NCBI GenBank assembly: GCA_944472155.2
Contig: OX235279.1
Span: 48,643,564 to 48,707,563 of the forward strand
Length of the DNA: 64,000 nt
Direction: 5' to 3'
Source: Trichobilharzia szidati
Taxonomy: Eukaryota; Platyhelminthes; Trematoda; Strigeidida; Schistosomatidae
Positions 1 through 13,642 of this stretch are shown piece by piece (the stretch's first letter is position 1; each line of letters begins with the position of its first letter). The notes beneath the pieces are model-generated. The model did not search any database. It was not told the origin of the DNA and saw nothing but the letters and a program-made list of their open reading frames with translations. Position numbers and translations under genes: made by a program.

Positions 1-25
1 GGTCGGTTAGATCGTCGAAAAGCAC

Positions 26-174
26 CTAGTTTAGTGCACGACCGAGAATGTTTCCCTGTTGCTGAAGTACCGCCAGAAATTGAAGCACCTGGGCCCGTGT
101 GTGTCGATGATGCTGCTCCTGTTATCCCACTGGCTGATATGGCATTTCGTGGTATAGGAATCGCTGGAGAATGA
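26..174 (-). CDS. Tentative linker exon of the DUF4139 gene (antisense alternative exists)
   Basis: The stretch 1-174 is more GC-rich than its surroundings and open in several frames. On the minus strand a TATATAG acceptor before 174 supplies the single base needed after the previous donor. The frame then reads a Ser/Thr/Gly/Ala-rich linker (HSPAIPIPRNAISASGITGA, then ASSTHTGPGASISGG...), typical of the variable insert in DUF4139 proteins. The only donor I can propose is a weak TAG/GTGC after 26, because the frame hits TAA at 7-9. On the plus strand the same stretch encodes a plausible C-terminus ending at the TGA at 172-174, so a convergent gene is possible. Strand is therefore uncertain. 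Confidence 0.35.
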
Positions 175-3100
175 CTATATACATATACGTATAATGAATG
201 GGATTATCAAAACATCTGTGCAACAATTCATATGCTATACGTGTTTAAAAATAACCGTCATGCAGGCATAAAATATGAAATACAGTATGTGTGAGTGTCT
301 GCCCAACAGTATCCCAAATGACCTTCTAAAGTCAATTTCTTACAGTAATCAATCTCAACAGCCATGACATAACTAATAGTCACTTCCATTGAAACAGCAT
401 GCGATCGTGGAAATCCTTACGTTGCCTAACGAATATGCAGAACTATTGTAGAACTAGTAAACCGCAAAGTGAATTCAGCAAAAACGGATGTACTACCTGC
501 CTGTTGATAACCATATATTGTATTGTCATCGACATATGTTGGCGAAGAGCCAGTAACACTTATGGGAAAATTAAAATGCCTAAATTGGAAGTAAGTTCCC
601 TAACTTCAGCGAAAATTCACTTGATGTCATGGCTCAGAAGGCTACCAGTCTACTAGACTGACTTTTAGTGAGTGTCCTTTAAGTTCTCCAAATTAAGTTT
701 CCGATCGATGGGGTTGTGGTCGACCATCTTTTCAAATAAAATCTCCTAAACGGAACTGAGAAGGTATTCATTATTCCAGCAAGTCTACCCTTAAGGATCA
801 CACTCTTTGATAGCTAACTCATTCAAACTTGTGTTTCCGAGATACAAGAGGTGGTTACTTTCCCCTCATTGTGTTGATTGTCTGGTGCATATGATACAGT
901 TTGTTGTGTGTATAAAAATTCGTTCTTTCATCCCATTTGTGTCAATAACCTTAAAAGTGTAAGATGTAAATCATCTCTGAGTCACACCAGTATCGAAAGA
1001 TGGTTGTTGTTAGCCTTCCATAATAGTAGTGCATGAGTGGACTAACTATATGTTCGAGACTGAATGTTGTCTGATTGACAGTGGATGATTTATGTAAAAG
1101 CTATGCATCTTTTGGAAAGCAATAAGAGCTATATTTTCCTATCACATATTTATTATGCTTGGTAAAGGTCGCTTATGAAGTATCAGGAAGGAATGGATGC
1201 GACGACTAGAGGTATAGTTCAATTCATCTAACGCCCTCCAACATCCTTAATCACAGGAGAAATATGTCAACATGGGGGAGATTAATGTAAGACTACCTAT
1301 TACGCAGAAACGATGCTAAAACTCTTTTAAAATAGGTGGTTTTCTGTTCCCTTCAAGTCAAGCTATGAAAATAAATCCTTGCCCAATATTGTTTCAATCA
1401 GAAAAGCATTTTTAGCAGAAATGGATTATGTTACTGCATGAATCGTAGCATGCACAAATGACAGGTGGATTTCAAAAAGAAGAAAAAAAACACACCTCTA
1501 AGTCATAGTAGTAACAGCCGAACACACCAGTGACCGTCTCTACTCTCCACCCCCCCCCCTTGACTCCCATGCACACCATTTTCTGAAACCACCATGTAAT
1601 TTGAGAAGGAGGATTTTACCGATAGGGAAACCAGTTAGATTGATGTTAGCATGCATTAGACTGCATTATAAAAATTAGTTGGGTGAGAAATTTCATACTG
1701 TGTCGAATATTAATCAAAGCATATGTTGTTAAAAGATCATGCATTTGTGGGAAAATTTGTTTTTAATAAAATTAGAATGATAAGTGTGAAAGTAGATGAT
1801 ATATATATAACAAAACACCATGATAATGATAATGATAATGGACTGATAATGATTGCATGATGGTTAAGATGACGGTGAGAAATACAACATCACCACAAAA
1901 ACAAAAATAACAAAAAAAAACAAAAACACAACGAACAAACACTAGTTAATCATTGCATAGCGAACTTACTCCCTACGAAAATGTACTCGTTGAACACCTA
2001 AATGTGGAACTGTACCGCCTATACCAGGCTGTGCAGTAGACAAAGTCATATAACGTGTCTCCCAATCTTCACCGGTAGCTTGTTGAACCATGCCGTAGTA
2101 TACAATCTAAAGTAACCAAAAATAGCAATAACAACAGAAAGAAGAAGGAGACGAATAAGCAGGGGATTGATACTGAAATAAAAACACCTTAAGAAAGTGG
2201 TACTCGATTAGAACAAGTACCAAACAAATCAACACTTGCAAATAAGTCTAGTACTCACTAGTCACTAGCTACAGGATGAAGTTCTAGTGGAAAGCTGTGA
2301 CTAGTTGGGTCGGTCCACCAAGGTGTATGTGAGGACAAATACCCGCCAATGACATCGCCTGACAGTCACTATATGTATACATACTGCAAATTGACGAAAC
2401 TTAGAATTGATGAACCGTTAGACTGCGTTCCAGTAGCTGAATGGTGGTCAACGAGCTTGCCTTGTAACCTGAAGGTCCTGGATTCAATCCCTGTTTGAGT
2501 CATGGATGTATACTGCTGAATAGTCCCAAAGTAGTACGAAACAGCTGTCCAATAGTTCTCTGAATGAAGTCAGTTTGTGATGAATAACAAAATATTCAAT
2601 CCAAAAGCCGTCACTTTGATTGGACACTAGTAACTAGTGTGATGTGTCTAGTCCTTTGTTTGGTGCAGACTGAATTCTATCAGAAGAGACATGAGGTCCT
2701 TCAACGTTGCAGATACACCTTACTGACGAGTACCAACTAGCACGATACCTAGGTCCAAGGTTCCCAACCATTTAATATCAAAAGCCGTCACTAATAATCA
2801 TATCTTTTTTTCTGGAAGATGATAGAATTCTAACTATTTTGCAGTCTTCTGAACAGATAGTCTCCAAGGTGTTCATATCGGTAGTCGAAATCAGAAACAG
2901 AACATTACTGTATACTAAAAAAACACTGAATGTTTCGGTTTCAAAGTCGACATAGCTTCTACCTTAGAGTCATACTGGGCACTGATGACAGCTTGACAAT
3001 CAGATCAATAACAGGCAGAAGAACATGGAAGTTCCCGCACAAAAACTGAAGGTCGCTGAAACATAGAGATGGTAAGATACACTGTGTATGAAGTAACAAT

Positions 3101-6100
3101 CACATTCATACAATACACAAACCTTGAAAGCATTTCTTCTCTTTGTGATGAATTCAAAGTAAAAAACTAATGAAGAGAAACAATATTTTTTTTATAAATT
3201 CATATTACAATTCAAATGTGTCTACTTCAGCATCCTCTTTACAAATTCAGACTGTCAAAATTCCTGATCTTAAAAGTGAAGTAACTGATGGTGACATTAC
3301 TATATCCGGTCACAGAAAGTTGACATGAGCAAACATCTTTTTTCTAGAAAACTAAATGTCTTCATATCGACTATTCTTTGAAACATAAATGGGCCATTGG
3401 ATCGGGTCCCAGTGGCTTAATGGTCTACGAGCTCGTCCTGTCACCAGAAGGTCCTGGGCTCGAACCCTAGCGGTTGATGCGTACCGATGAAGAGCCCCAG
3501 ACTGGGACGAAACAGCTGTCCAGTACTCCCAGGTGGTTTTCCAATAGTTCTCTAACCGATGTCAGCTCATGATGAAGCCATTCAACCAATCAAACAGAAT
3601 CCCTACAAACGAATACTTGAATATAAATGATATTTAGTCATTTCTACTGTTTATCAGCTTGATGCACTCGGGTTCATTTCCACTGAAGACTGTGACTTGG
3701 CTTTAGTCTCTTTACAAGACAAGAAATTAACCGTGAACAGATCAAGTTATACCGAGGTATCTGCTGTGCTAAGAATAAAGTTGTGATTAGAGCTCATAAA
3801 CTCCCCATTGGTGGTATATAAATCTTGTATCCGAAGTGTAATTGTTGGAGGATGAAAGACAAAAAATTCCTGAAACTGCAACACAAATTTTTAGAGCAGA
3901 AAATATGGTTTCTCAACAGTAGAACAAGCCTACAAAATCAAGTACACAAAAGTCTTCTCCTTATGCTAATATTTATTTTACAATCTCAAGAATATTACCA
4001 GAAATAAGTGCATTCGTATTTGCCCACCTTACGTTTTGGGAATATTCAACTGATGATAGTGTTTTAAATGACAATGATTTTCTACTGGATTATGATTAAA
4101 TATTGGTACTATCTCAGTAGGAAGACAAAAAATCTAGTGCAGAGATTCCCTGTCGCATAACTAATCCATACTTAAGGATAAAATAGCAGTTATAAACTGA
4201 TAAGAGGATACACAAATAAAAAAAATGAAGCAATAAAACAGGGCCAAGTTAAACTTTAAGCACCACTAACTACCAATCAGCGAATGACCTTGAATCGTTC
4301 AATAAATTTCGCCCACTTAAGTTGAAGGTTCTATTCCACTTGATTCGAGACAAATGCCTGCTCTAACGCAGTTGCTCTTGCAATTTGGTCAGGATAAGGT
4401 TTTCCAGTATGGCTTGGATGTGGAGTTTATTAAGAAAGAAGCGATTTGTCCATGCGGAGGTTTCATGAGTGTAAAAAGCTTCACTGGGTCGGTTGATGGA
4501 TATGTCCATCGTTGTGCAGTCTTTTTAAGACGATTTAGTATTAGGGAAGGTAAGCTGATGACTCCAATATTTCGTGGGAACATTTTTTGCCAGGTCCCAC
4601 TTGTCCTTAACTCAGATTTTGTATATTTGTAATTACTGGGTTTTAAAAGAGTCTGTGAGCGGTGCATCTGCTGAAACTTAGAATAGTCTCACATCTCATA
4701 TCCCAGCACTGTAGGGATATTGCATCCTGGAAGATGGAGAGGCTTACTACCTTATCGGGAGGAGAAGGTGTCATCGGACATGTAGATGAAACTGTCTTAC
4801 TAAAGAAAAAATACCACTGTGATAGAGAACAGGGACCCAAACCAATTCTAGAGAAGAGTTTTGGTGAAGGTTTAAAAAACAGGATTAAAGTCATCAATGG
4901 ATCACAAAGGGATGACATTTATAGTCATTTAGATGAATTTATGTATAGGATGTGGTGTAACTTTTCAATTGATACTCCTATGCTAAACTGGGAGATGTTT
5001 TTATGATATGTGAAAGAAAGGTATCCTATGTAACAGTTTTATACAGTTTTAATGCATTTTTTTCATAAATATACGTAATCGATAATCAAAAATACCCCCT
5101 TCATGTGATTGGTGCGTTCAAGATCATTCGCTGATTGGTAGTTAGTGGTGCTTAACAGATATCATTGTTACTGCAGCCTAGTTTTACAAATGCATTAGCC
5201 AAAAAAAAAATAAAAATAATCGGGGAACTTGCTTTCATTGTTCCATCATTATTGAAAATACGAATATCATAGGCTGGCTTCCATCCACATCGACCAACCA
5301 CATACGATACAAGCATCTCTACTTGACCAGTTTCCCTTGGTTCAACAAGTACACTTAGTTCTCTGGAAGTGAAAAAGAAGAAACATGAAGTTATTCACAG
5401 TCAAAATTAAAATTCATTTCAAGTGTTGGTTTGTAGGGATTTGATTGGTTACAGGATTTTCATCATGAGCTGACATTCGTTAGAGAACCATTGGAAAACC
5501 TGGGAGTACTGGACAGCTGTTTCGTCCTAGTTTGGAACTCTTCAGCAGTACGCACCCACCGGGATTCGAGTCCCAGTGGCTCAATGGTCTACGAGCTCGC
5601 CTTGTAACCAGGAGGTCCTGGGTTCGAATCCCGGTGGGTGCGTTCTGATGAAGAGTCCAAAACTAGGAGGAAACAGCTGTCCAGTACTCCCAGGTTTTCC
5701 AATGGTCCTCTAACTGATGTCAGCTCATGATGAAAATCCTGTAATATTCATTTCTTTCGGTTCTGTGGGGATTTGAATTAACTGCAGTTTATAATTCATT
5801 ATGAAGCCACATCAGTTAGAGAATCATTGAAAACTAGTAGATACTGGACTCTTCAGCAGTATGCATCCATGAACCTAACGGAGATCGGACGCAAGACTTT
5901 CAGGTTATGAGTCCAGGTCCGATGGCCATTCAGCTATTAGGATAGAATTAAATGACCAATGCATTCTAACTTCTGACGAGAGCGTAAGGAAGTGACGCAG
6001 TGAGCTAAAGCTGTGCAGAAGTGTGAATTATGCACAAACCATCGTTTACAATGCAAACTTACAGTTTTCGCGAAGTATCCTACACACTGAGCGACGTACA

Positions 6101-9100
6101 CCTGAAAAACTTCAGTGTATATTTTTAATTGGCATTCAGAAAACATAAGGCCGCATGCAATATGAATTCAGATGATCCTTTAAACTATAGCTTTCATAGT
6201 CTATGCGTCTACTAAAGCATTTTCCACAGACTAGTGTGGACTTTCATCAACGCCAGGGCCCTTCAATGCTGAGGATTTGATGGCTAGCCACAAAGGATAA
6301 GCAAGGTACTTTGGCAGGTCATGAACCACTCAACAATCTATTCCCCAACCAATAAATGGAGATGGATTGGATATACACTTACAGAAAGGTCATTGAACAG
6401 GACTCAAAAGGGAACTGACTAGTTAGGCGATCGAGAGTGACATGGAAGAGATCATCTAAGTTGTAAATGACAGCTTATGGGCAGTTGCGCAGCCAACTAA
6501 GAAAAATGACAGAGAACAGAGTACAATGGAAATGTGTCGCTGAAGCCACTAAGAACACAAGGAACGAATAAGTGCACAGTTTAAACCAATAACCAGCTGA
6601 GAAATATAAAAATAACATCAGGGAAATATTCCCCATATTTTGACTGGACACCAGTTAGTAACTAGTGTAATATGTCTAGTCCTTTGTTTTGTGCAGACTG
6701 ACTCCTATCAGTCAAGCTTGTAATGTGGCCAGTACACCACTAGGTGGGTCGCCATCACGGTGCACTGCGGACTGTTGATATTACAGCCTGAATAGCGCAG
6801 TAGTAACGTCTCTCACTACATCACTGGGTGACGCGGGTTTGAATCTCAGAAGGGACATGAGTTCCTTCAAGGTTGAAGATGCGCCTTGCTGACGAGTGCA
6901 GACTAGCATGAAGCCTAGGTGCAAGGCTTCTTGAAGATTGCCTCCAGTCAAGTAATATCAACGATTCCCCATATTTATTTATTTCTTAAGCAATATTTCT
7001 ATATTTCTACACTTTGAAAAAAATAGTAAAAGTTTCTTAAGAAAAGAACTACCCTAACTATGCTACAGAGACTGAATCTCTATCACTAGAAGTTCACTAT
7101 GATTCTCCTCGAAATATTTAAGCCACTATTTTAGGCAATTGTAAATCTCCCTCGTTGTTTGAAAACTCTCGACCGGGAGACTGAGAGTGGCGTTAATTTT
7201 AAACAATGGCCGATTTGACCAAAACATATTTGTACAAATATTGATTCGCCTAGATGAGACAGTTTTTACGCATCAAATTAACTGAGTAGTGAACTGGTGA
7301 TGCTACGGCTACTTCGATTAATCATTTGAATTAAGAAGATACAAAGAAAGCATATTCTCCTCATCACTGCTTCAATTGTATCTATCTGATGACCGAAAAA
7401 GAAAATAAGGCAATCACGTATACCTATCTACCTACCTACCTACCCACCTAATCAGGGATTAGAGAAAAATATGTCTACTCTCTAGTAAACAACAAGTGAC
7501 TCATGCAGTTCATCGATCAATCATATAGATAGAAATATCCAGCATGGTGAAGCTGTACTGGAAGCATGACTATGTTAATTTACTACACACACCTACATAT
7601 ATATATATATATATATATGAACACTATGCGGATATTCCTGTGGGCAAAATAAGCATAATTAGATAGATACAATAAATTGTATTAGCATTTCTATGTCGAT
7701 AAGCAAATAGACAGAAGAGAACGGCGACTGTAGCCCTGACTCACTGAATGGCCAATCACATTCAAGCATTGTTATGGTATATGTAGGAGAAAATCAATAA
7801 GTCAGCGTCAAATAAATTAGATTATTGCCACTCTCTCTCTCTCGCTCGCTCACTCACTCACTCACTCCTTTTCCAACATTTTAATCCGTAATAACCATAG
7901 GCAGCAGCATACAGTCGAATTTAAAATTGAAGGAAAGAGAAAGGTGATGAACGAAAACACAAATAAATAGTGAGAAATAATACATTTTTCCCTACTCTGT
8001 ATCTCTCTCTCTCTCCCTCTGAGGTGGTAGGCATTCTCAGCTGAAGTTAACCACGGCAGTTGACATATATTGCATTCATGTATTTTATATTCAGTAGAGA
8101 GTCTATAAAAAGTAATTCTGATAAATAACAATGTACACTACTAAAACGACAAGTTATGAGTGATATTCGATAACAAAGTGTATTAATTAAATTATTTACT
8201 TATTGTCAACTTTAAATTAGCTCAATCACTTATGTACTTGATCAATGTGTTCAATATACACGTTAATTAATATTTTGACTTGTATGATAATACTAAAAGT
8301 AAACACCTGGTATGCAAGCGAAAAGTAAAACTAATTATTAGACACTTCTTTATTTAGTAGAAGTAAACAACATAACATTTGTGTGTAAAAAAAATCTTGA
8401 GCATTCCTGTCAGTATGTATACTTCATAATAATTTGTATATCGGATACATTGCTGGACGACGATTCGAACACAATCTATTGTTTTTACGAGTTGATCACG
8501 GATTGATATCAGTTAGAGAACCATTGAAAACCAGGGAGTACTGGACAGCTGTTTCATCCCAGTTTAGGAATCATCGGCAGTACGCACCCACCACCAATGT
8601 TCGAACCCAGGACCTTCCGGTTACAAGGCAAGCCCGTATACCATTCAGCCACTGGGACCCGATTCAATGGCTCATGAATTCTAACTTCTACCAATTCGTG
8701 ATTTAGCGCGACCCCAATTGTTCCTTCTCATTTGTCAAAGGGGTAGCATCTTCCTGATGTTCTGGACAAGTGTTTAAGCATTCCTGTTGCATGCGTTCTC
8801 CGTTGATTCTGTAAATAAAGCTTCAATTATCCGTCTCTCCTTCGACCCTGTGACATTAGACTTTAAGACTACCTCCCTAACACATTCGATTGTATGGTTG
8901 TGTGTGTGACCACATTTAGTACTGAGTTTTTTTCCTGTCTGAATGACTTATTTTGCTAGGGTTATCTAACTTACTTTTCGCTAGGTTTTTGTGCACCACC
9001 AGTCTAACTGTGAATCCGAGCAACTACTTTGAATTGTATGCATTCAACCTGACAAACAACTCAAAGGTGTTAGATAAAACTAAATTATTGTGTTTAACAC

Positions 9101-12100
9101 AGAATCCTTGAACCGATATAGTTTATTTCTAAGTGAGTTTGTTAGTTTCGGGCGTGTTAAGAATCCTACATTACACAACTAAACATAACATTGGGCTACA
9201 GTTGCAGGGAGATTCAGTTGAGCGATGGCAAATGACTAGTCCTTGAAAAAATAACGGCGTGTCAATTCCCAAAGTTGGTTAGACGAATCCCCAGTATCCT
9301 ATTTTACGAGTATATATTTATACAAAAACTTAATGCAACAAAATTTTGTTTAACAGTGTGTAGAAATGCTTATCCATAACTCAGATTTATGCTACAGTTG
9401 AATGTGTGAACATGAGTCTTTATTCATAGTTAACAATCTTTTTGAGAAGTTTGAAACGTGACTACCATGTGTTTTGAATCAGTGGAAATATATGGGGGTA
9501 ATTGAAATATTAGGATTTGCTAAAGGGATTTTTATCACTCAAATGATACGATAGAAGGTAAAAAAGTTTCAAAAACAATATTCACCACAGTCTGGGAAAA
9601 ATAAAGAAGATAGAGGTGATGGAGACGCCCAACAGACAGAGAGCACTAATCACCATCAAGGCGAGAAATTTCAAGGAAGTCGCCTATCTGGATAGTGTTA
9701 TTAGAAGACAGAGATTATCTGAAATATGTGATGTGTTTGTGCAATACGTTCATTTCAAATAATCTGACGACTCACTTACTGGTCAAGTCAATTTATGCGG
9801 GAAATAAAAGCCAATTAAAACAAACAAAATGACAAAGGATTTAAGAATAAGATTAGTAAGAATGGAGAAAGAACGAACATGTTTGTAGGATAATACGAGC
9901 TCGTTTCATTTCGTGGATACTCATCAACTGCATACATCCTATGCATACATGCATACATCCTAAACAAAATCAAATTACAAGTTTCAAAAAAGTTTTGGAA
10001 CATACTTTTTTTCAGAATTACTTGGAGTTATAGATAGAAGGTATAAGGAACATAATCCAAGAATTTGATGTAGGTAGACAGATTATTCAGTGTCAAAAAA
10101 CAAATAACTATATATAGTGGAATTAGATAAGAGAGGTTAGAGTTCAGATTTCTATTGGAAAAACACAGACTGGTTAGAGGCATAATACAGGGTCAGGGGT
10201 AGAGAACAGAGTGAATTTACACATCTTGTGGTGGAGAGTTTAAGAGGTGCATTAAAAAGAACGTTTCCAGCCGCCAGACTGATCCTATTTCACAAAACTG
10301 TGTGTTCGTTAACCCAGTCAAAAGTAGATGAGTACCCTGCTCACGTCAACTCCAATTGCATTTACCAATTCACTTGCACTTGCGGAAGCAAGTACATAGG
10401 AAGGACTGAGAGGAGAGCATCTACTAGATTTTCTGAGCACATTCCTAAGAGTCTCCGGACAAAAGGAAGAAAAGTGTTATCGAGTGCAATCGCCAGACAT
10501 TTAATTGACACAGGACACAGTAGAAATTAGCCAAGCCTTCAAAATAATCAATACGCAAAGAAACCCATGGCTACTTCGCTTCGCAGAAGCCATTGCTATC
10601 AAGAGACTTCGATCAGACCTCTGTATACAGAAAGATAGTGTGACTAATCTTTCACTACCCTAATTCTATTTTATTTTATTTTTGTTTTGCCTTTTTGTCA
10701 GTATGCCTGTGTGTTTGTCTTGTCACGAAACATTCTATTCAATTTTGACTTTCACTTGCTAAGTTGAACTGACTATCAAGTTTCTAAATCCAATTAATTG
10801 TCTGTTTAAGTTTTTTTTTAAATGTTACTTCACTATTCACCCCACCCTCTTAAACTCTCCACCACAAGATGTGTAAATTCACTCTGTTCTCTGCCCCTGA
10901 CCCTGTATTATGCCTCTAACCAGTCTGTGTTTTTCCAATAGAAATCTGAACTCTAACCTCTCTTATCTAATTCCACTATATATAGTTATTTGTTTTTTGA
11001 CACTGAATAATCTGTCTACCTACATCAAATTCTGGAATTATGTTCCTTATACCTTCTATCTATAACTCCAAGTAATTCTGAAAAAAGTATGTTCCAAAAC
11101 TTTTTTGAAACTTATAATTTGATTTTGTTTAGGATGTATGCAGTTGATGAGTATCCACGAAATGAAACGAGCTCGTATTATCCTACAAACATGTTCGTTC
11201 CTTCTCTCTTTAAACTAATAAAGGGAACCGGTTGTATGAAATAGTAAGAATAATTAACACCACACGTTTGGTTATGTAATCAGATAAGGAATACCAAGGC
11301 AGGCTGTTTTGATATCAGTCTTATGATATATATATATATATATATATCGATTAAGTGCTTAGCTATAGACGAAGGTGGTAGTCCACCATCTGGGTCTACC
11401 GATTTTTCACAGTTCATTTGATCTTCTAACCATTTGGGAATACGCTTTCCTCTCTCTGTTTCACTTAACTCGGCATCATCATTTCAAATACTGGCGCCAT
11501 AGATGAGGATTTTAAGCCCACTTAAGATTGGATCTGGGGAAAACAAGGTATGTGTTTATTACCCTGCAGTCATCAAAGTGGAAATCTTCCGAACACAGCA
11601 CAAGAAACAAGATTTGAGTCTGTAGCACAAATGTCTATTATAGTACTGAGCACTTGGAGCGCGCATCATCAAAATAATTTTCAACACGAACATCTGCAAA
11701 AAACTGTAGTTTTTGTAATCCAAGTAAACGTCTTTTAAGTTAGATGAGTCATGTCATAAGTTATATGAGGTTCATAGTTGAACAGCATGCTTTTCTGTCG
11801 ACGGCTTTCTTGCATATAAAGTGACAGTTCACACTGGTGTTGCACTGCTTAGTTTAATGACCGCACTCCCCTGACAGACTTCAGCCAGCATTCAGGGCCA
11901 GACAACTGCACGAATTACCATCGGTTCAGTGAGATGGTTTCGGTTCTTATTGATTCAGAGTTGAATTTCAAAGAGGCACTAGATTTACTTAAAGCTGCAG
12001 ATGAACACAGTCGATAATTACCAAGAGGTACCGCATCTAAGTCAGATAGAACTTCCGGACGACTGACTCCTAATATCTAACGCAAAGGAAAATATTCAGC

Positions 12101-13594
12101 AGAATATAATTCAACGGCTATAATGCTGGAGTAAAAATAGTCTGACAGTTATGTGCTGTCCACCAAATTTCATTACTTCTCATTCCTAAAGGAATTCTGT
12201 AACACGCTAAATGCCATTCATCTATCTGTACTGCGAACTGGCTTTAGCAAGCGTTAAAGTCCCAGGTTTTCCAATGATTCTCTAAATGATGTCAGCTCAT
12301 GATGAGATCCTCCAGCCAATCAAACAAAATGCCTAGAAAACCAATAATTGAAAGTGGTAAATACTCTATAGGTACTTCACCACTAGAATATTGGCTTGAA
12401 GAATACTGCTATTATCATCACAAAACGAAAGCAGTTACTTTCAGCTGAGTTAGAATTTATAGGCCATTGGTGCCCATTGTCCGAGTTATAAAAGTTAACT
12501 TTGCAGCAGAGATACGGTCATTATGGCGACAGTGCTAATGAATCCCATATAAGAACGATGCAGAAGTGAATGGTTCTCTCCCACGACGTAATCTGCTTCT
12601 GTTACAAAAAAATCTATTTATGACTTCGACGTGGCTTTATTCACGAATCCACAGTTGTCACTGAAGAAGCTCTGAAAACTGTGGAGCACTACTAGTGTGG
12701 TGAGAGCTGTCTACTAGCCAAATTGGTAGACAGTAATTTACGTCAATATTTACGTTCCCAAGATTTGTCGTGAGAAAATGTGAACACAGATTGATTCAAA
12801 ACCGACCACAGCAGACTTTGCGTAGGCGGATGCAGTTAACATATAGAGGATTTGACATTCAAGAAACAGTCACAAAGAGATGAAAGATTAACTTTACGTG
12901 AGAAACAACCAATCGGAAGACTGTGTTTGTTTGCTTAAATATCCATAGGAATGTACATGAAATATATAAATATGCGTTGATTTCCTTAATAAATGATCTG
13001 TTGCCTGACCCTTGTCTTCTGTTGTTACACTAGGAAGCTGTTTCACCTCGTCAGTAGTGTATCCACAGGTGATTGAGAAGAGGAGAGGGCTTCAGATGTT
13101 ACTTATTGACCGCTCGCATTTACATTCAATCAGTAATAAGCCACAGCTACTGCTGTATGAGGCTGACGATACTGCCTGACAGCGCAAACCTCAAGTGATG
13201 GAGTGGGATTCGGAACTGTGACCCAAAGGTTGATAATAGTGAAATTCTATGGTCATTTCATTTAAAAACTTTCACAGCTCAAATTGAAATTTACGACTGG
13301 AATGTGAGGGAGGCCGGGAGAAGAAGACGACGACGCTATATGCACTATACCCTGACGGGAATATCCACGACAATAATGTGGGGTGGGGGGAGGATTATGG
13401 CTGAGATGTTTCAGCCTAAAAAGACCTATCTCACAAAGAGTATTTTGATTCTCATTAGAATGACGTACTTCATATTTCGCCTACTACATAGCAAGCTTGA
13501 TCGAATGTTCAAGAGTGAAGGTTAGCTTATAGAAAAATGTATAACACGTTGGGTAATTCCATGCATATAAACACGCACACACAGACTGACAAAC

Positions 13595-13642
<48 letters not shown>

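Noticed and set aside
5233..5240. GT donor a few bases inside the GC-AG site (GCAA/GTTCC)
   Set aside because: Would add bases that break the DUF4139 reading frame at the junction, and GTTCC is a poor donor.
10228..10530. Host GIY-YIG nuclease gene
   Set aside because: The flanking sequence, truncation and second copy at 45690 show it is a Penelope-like element.
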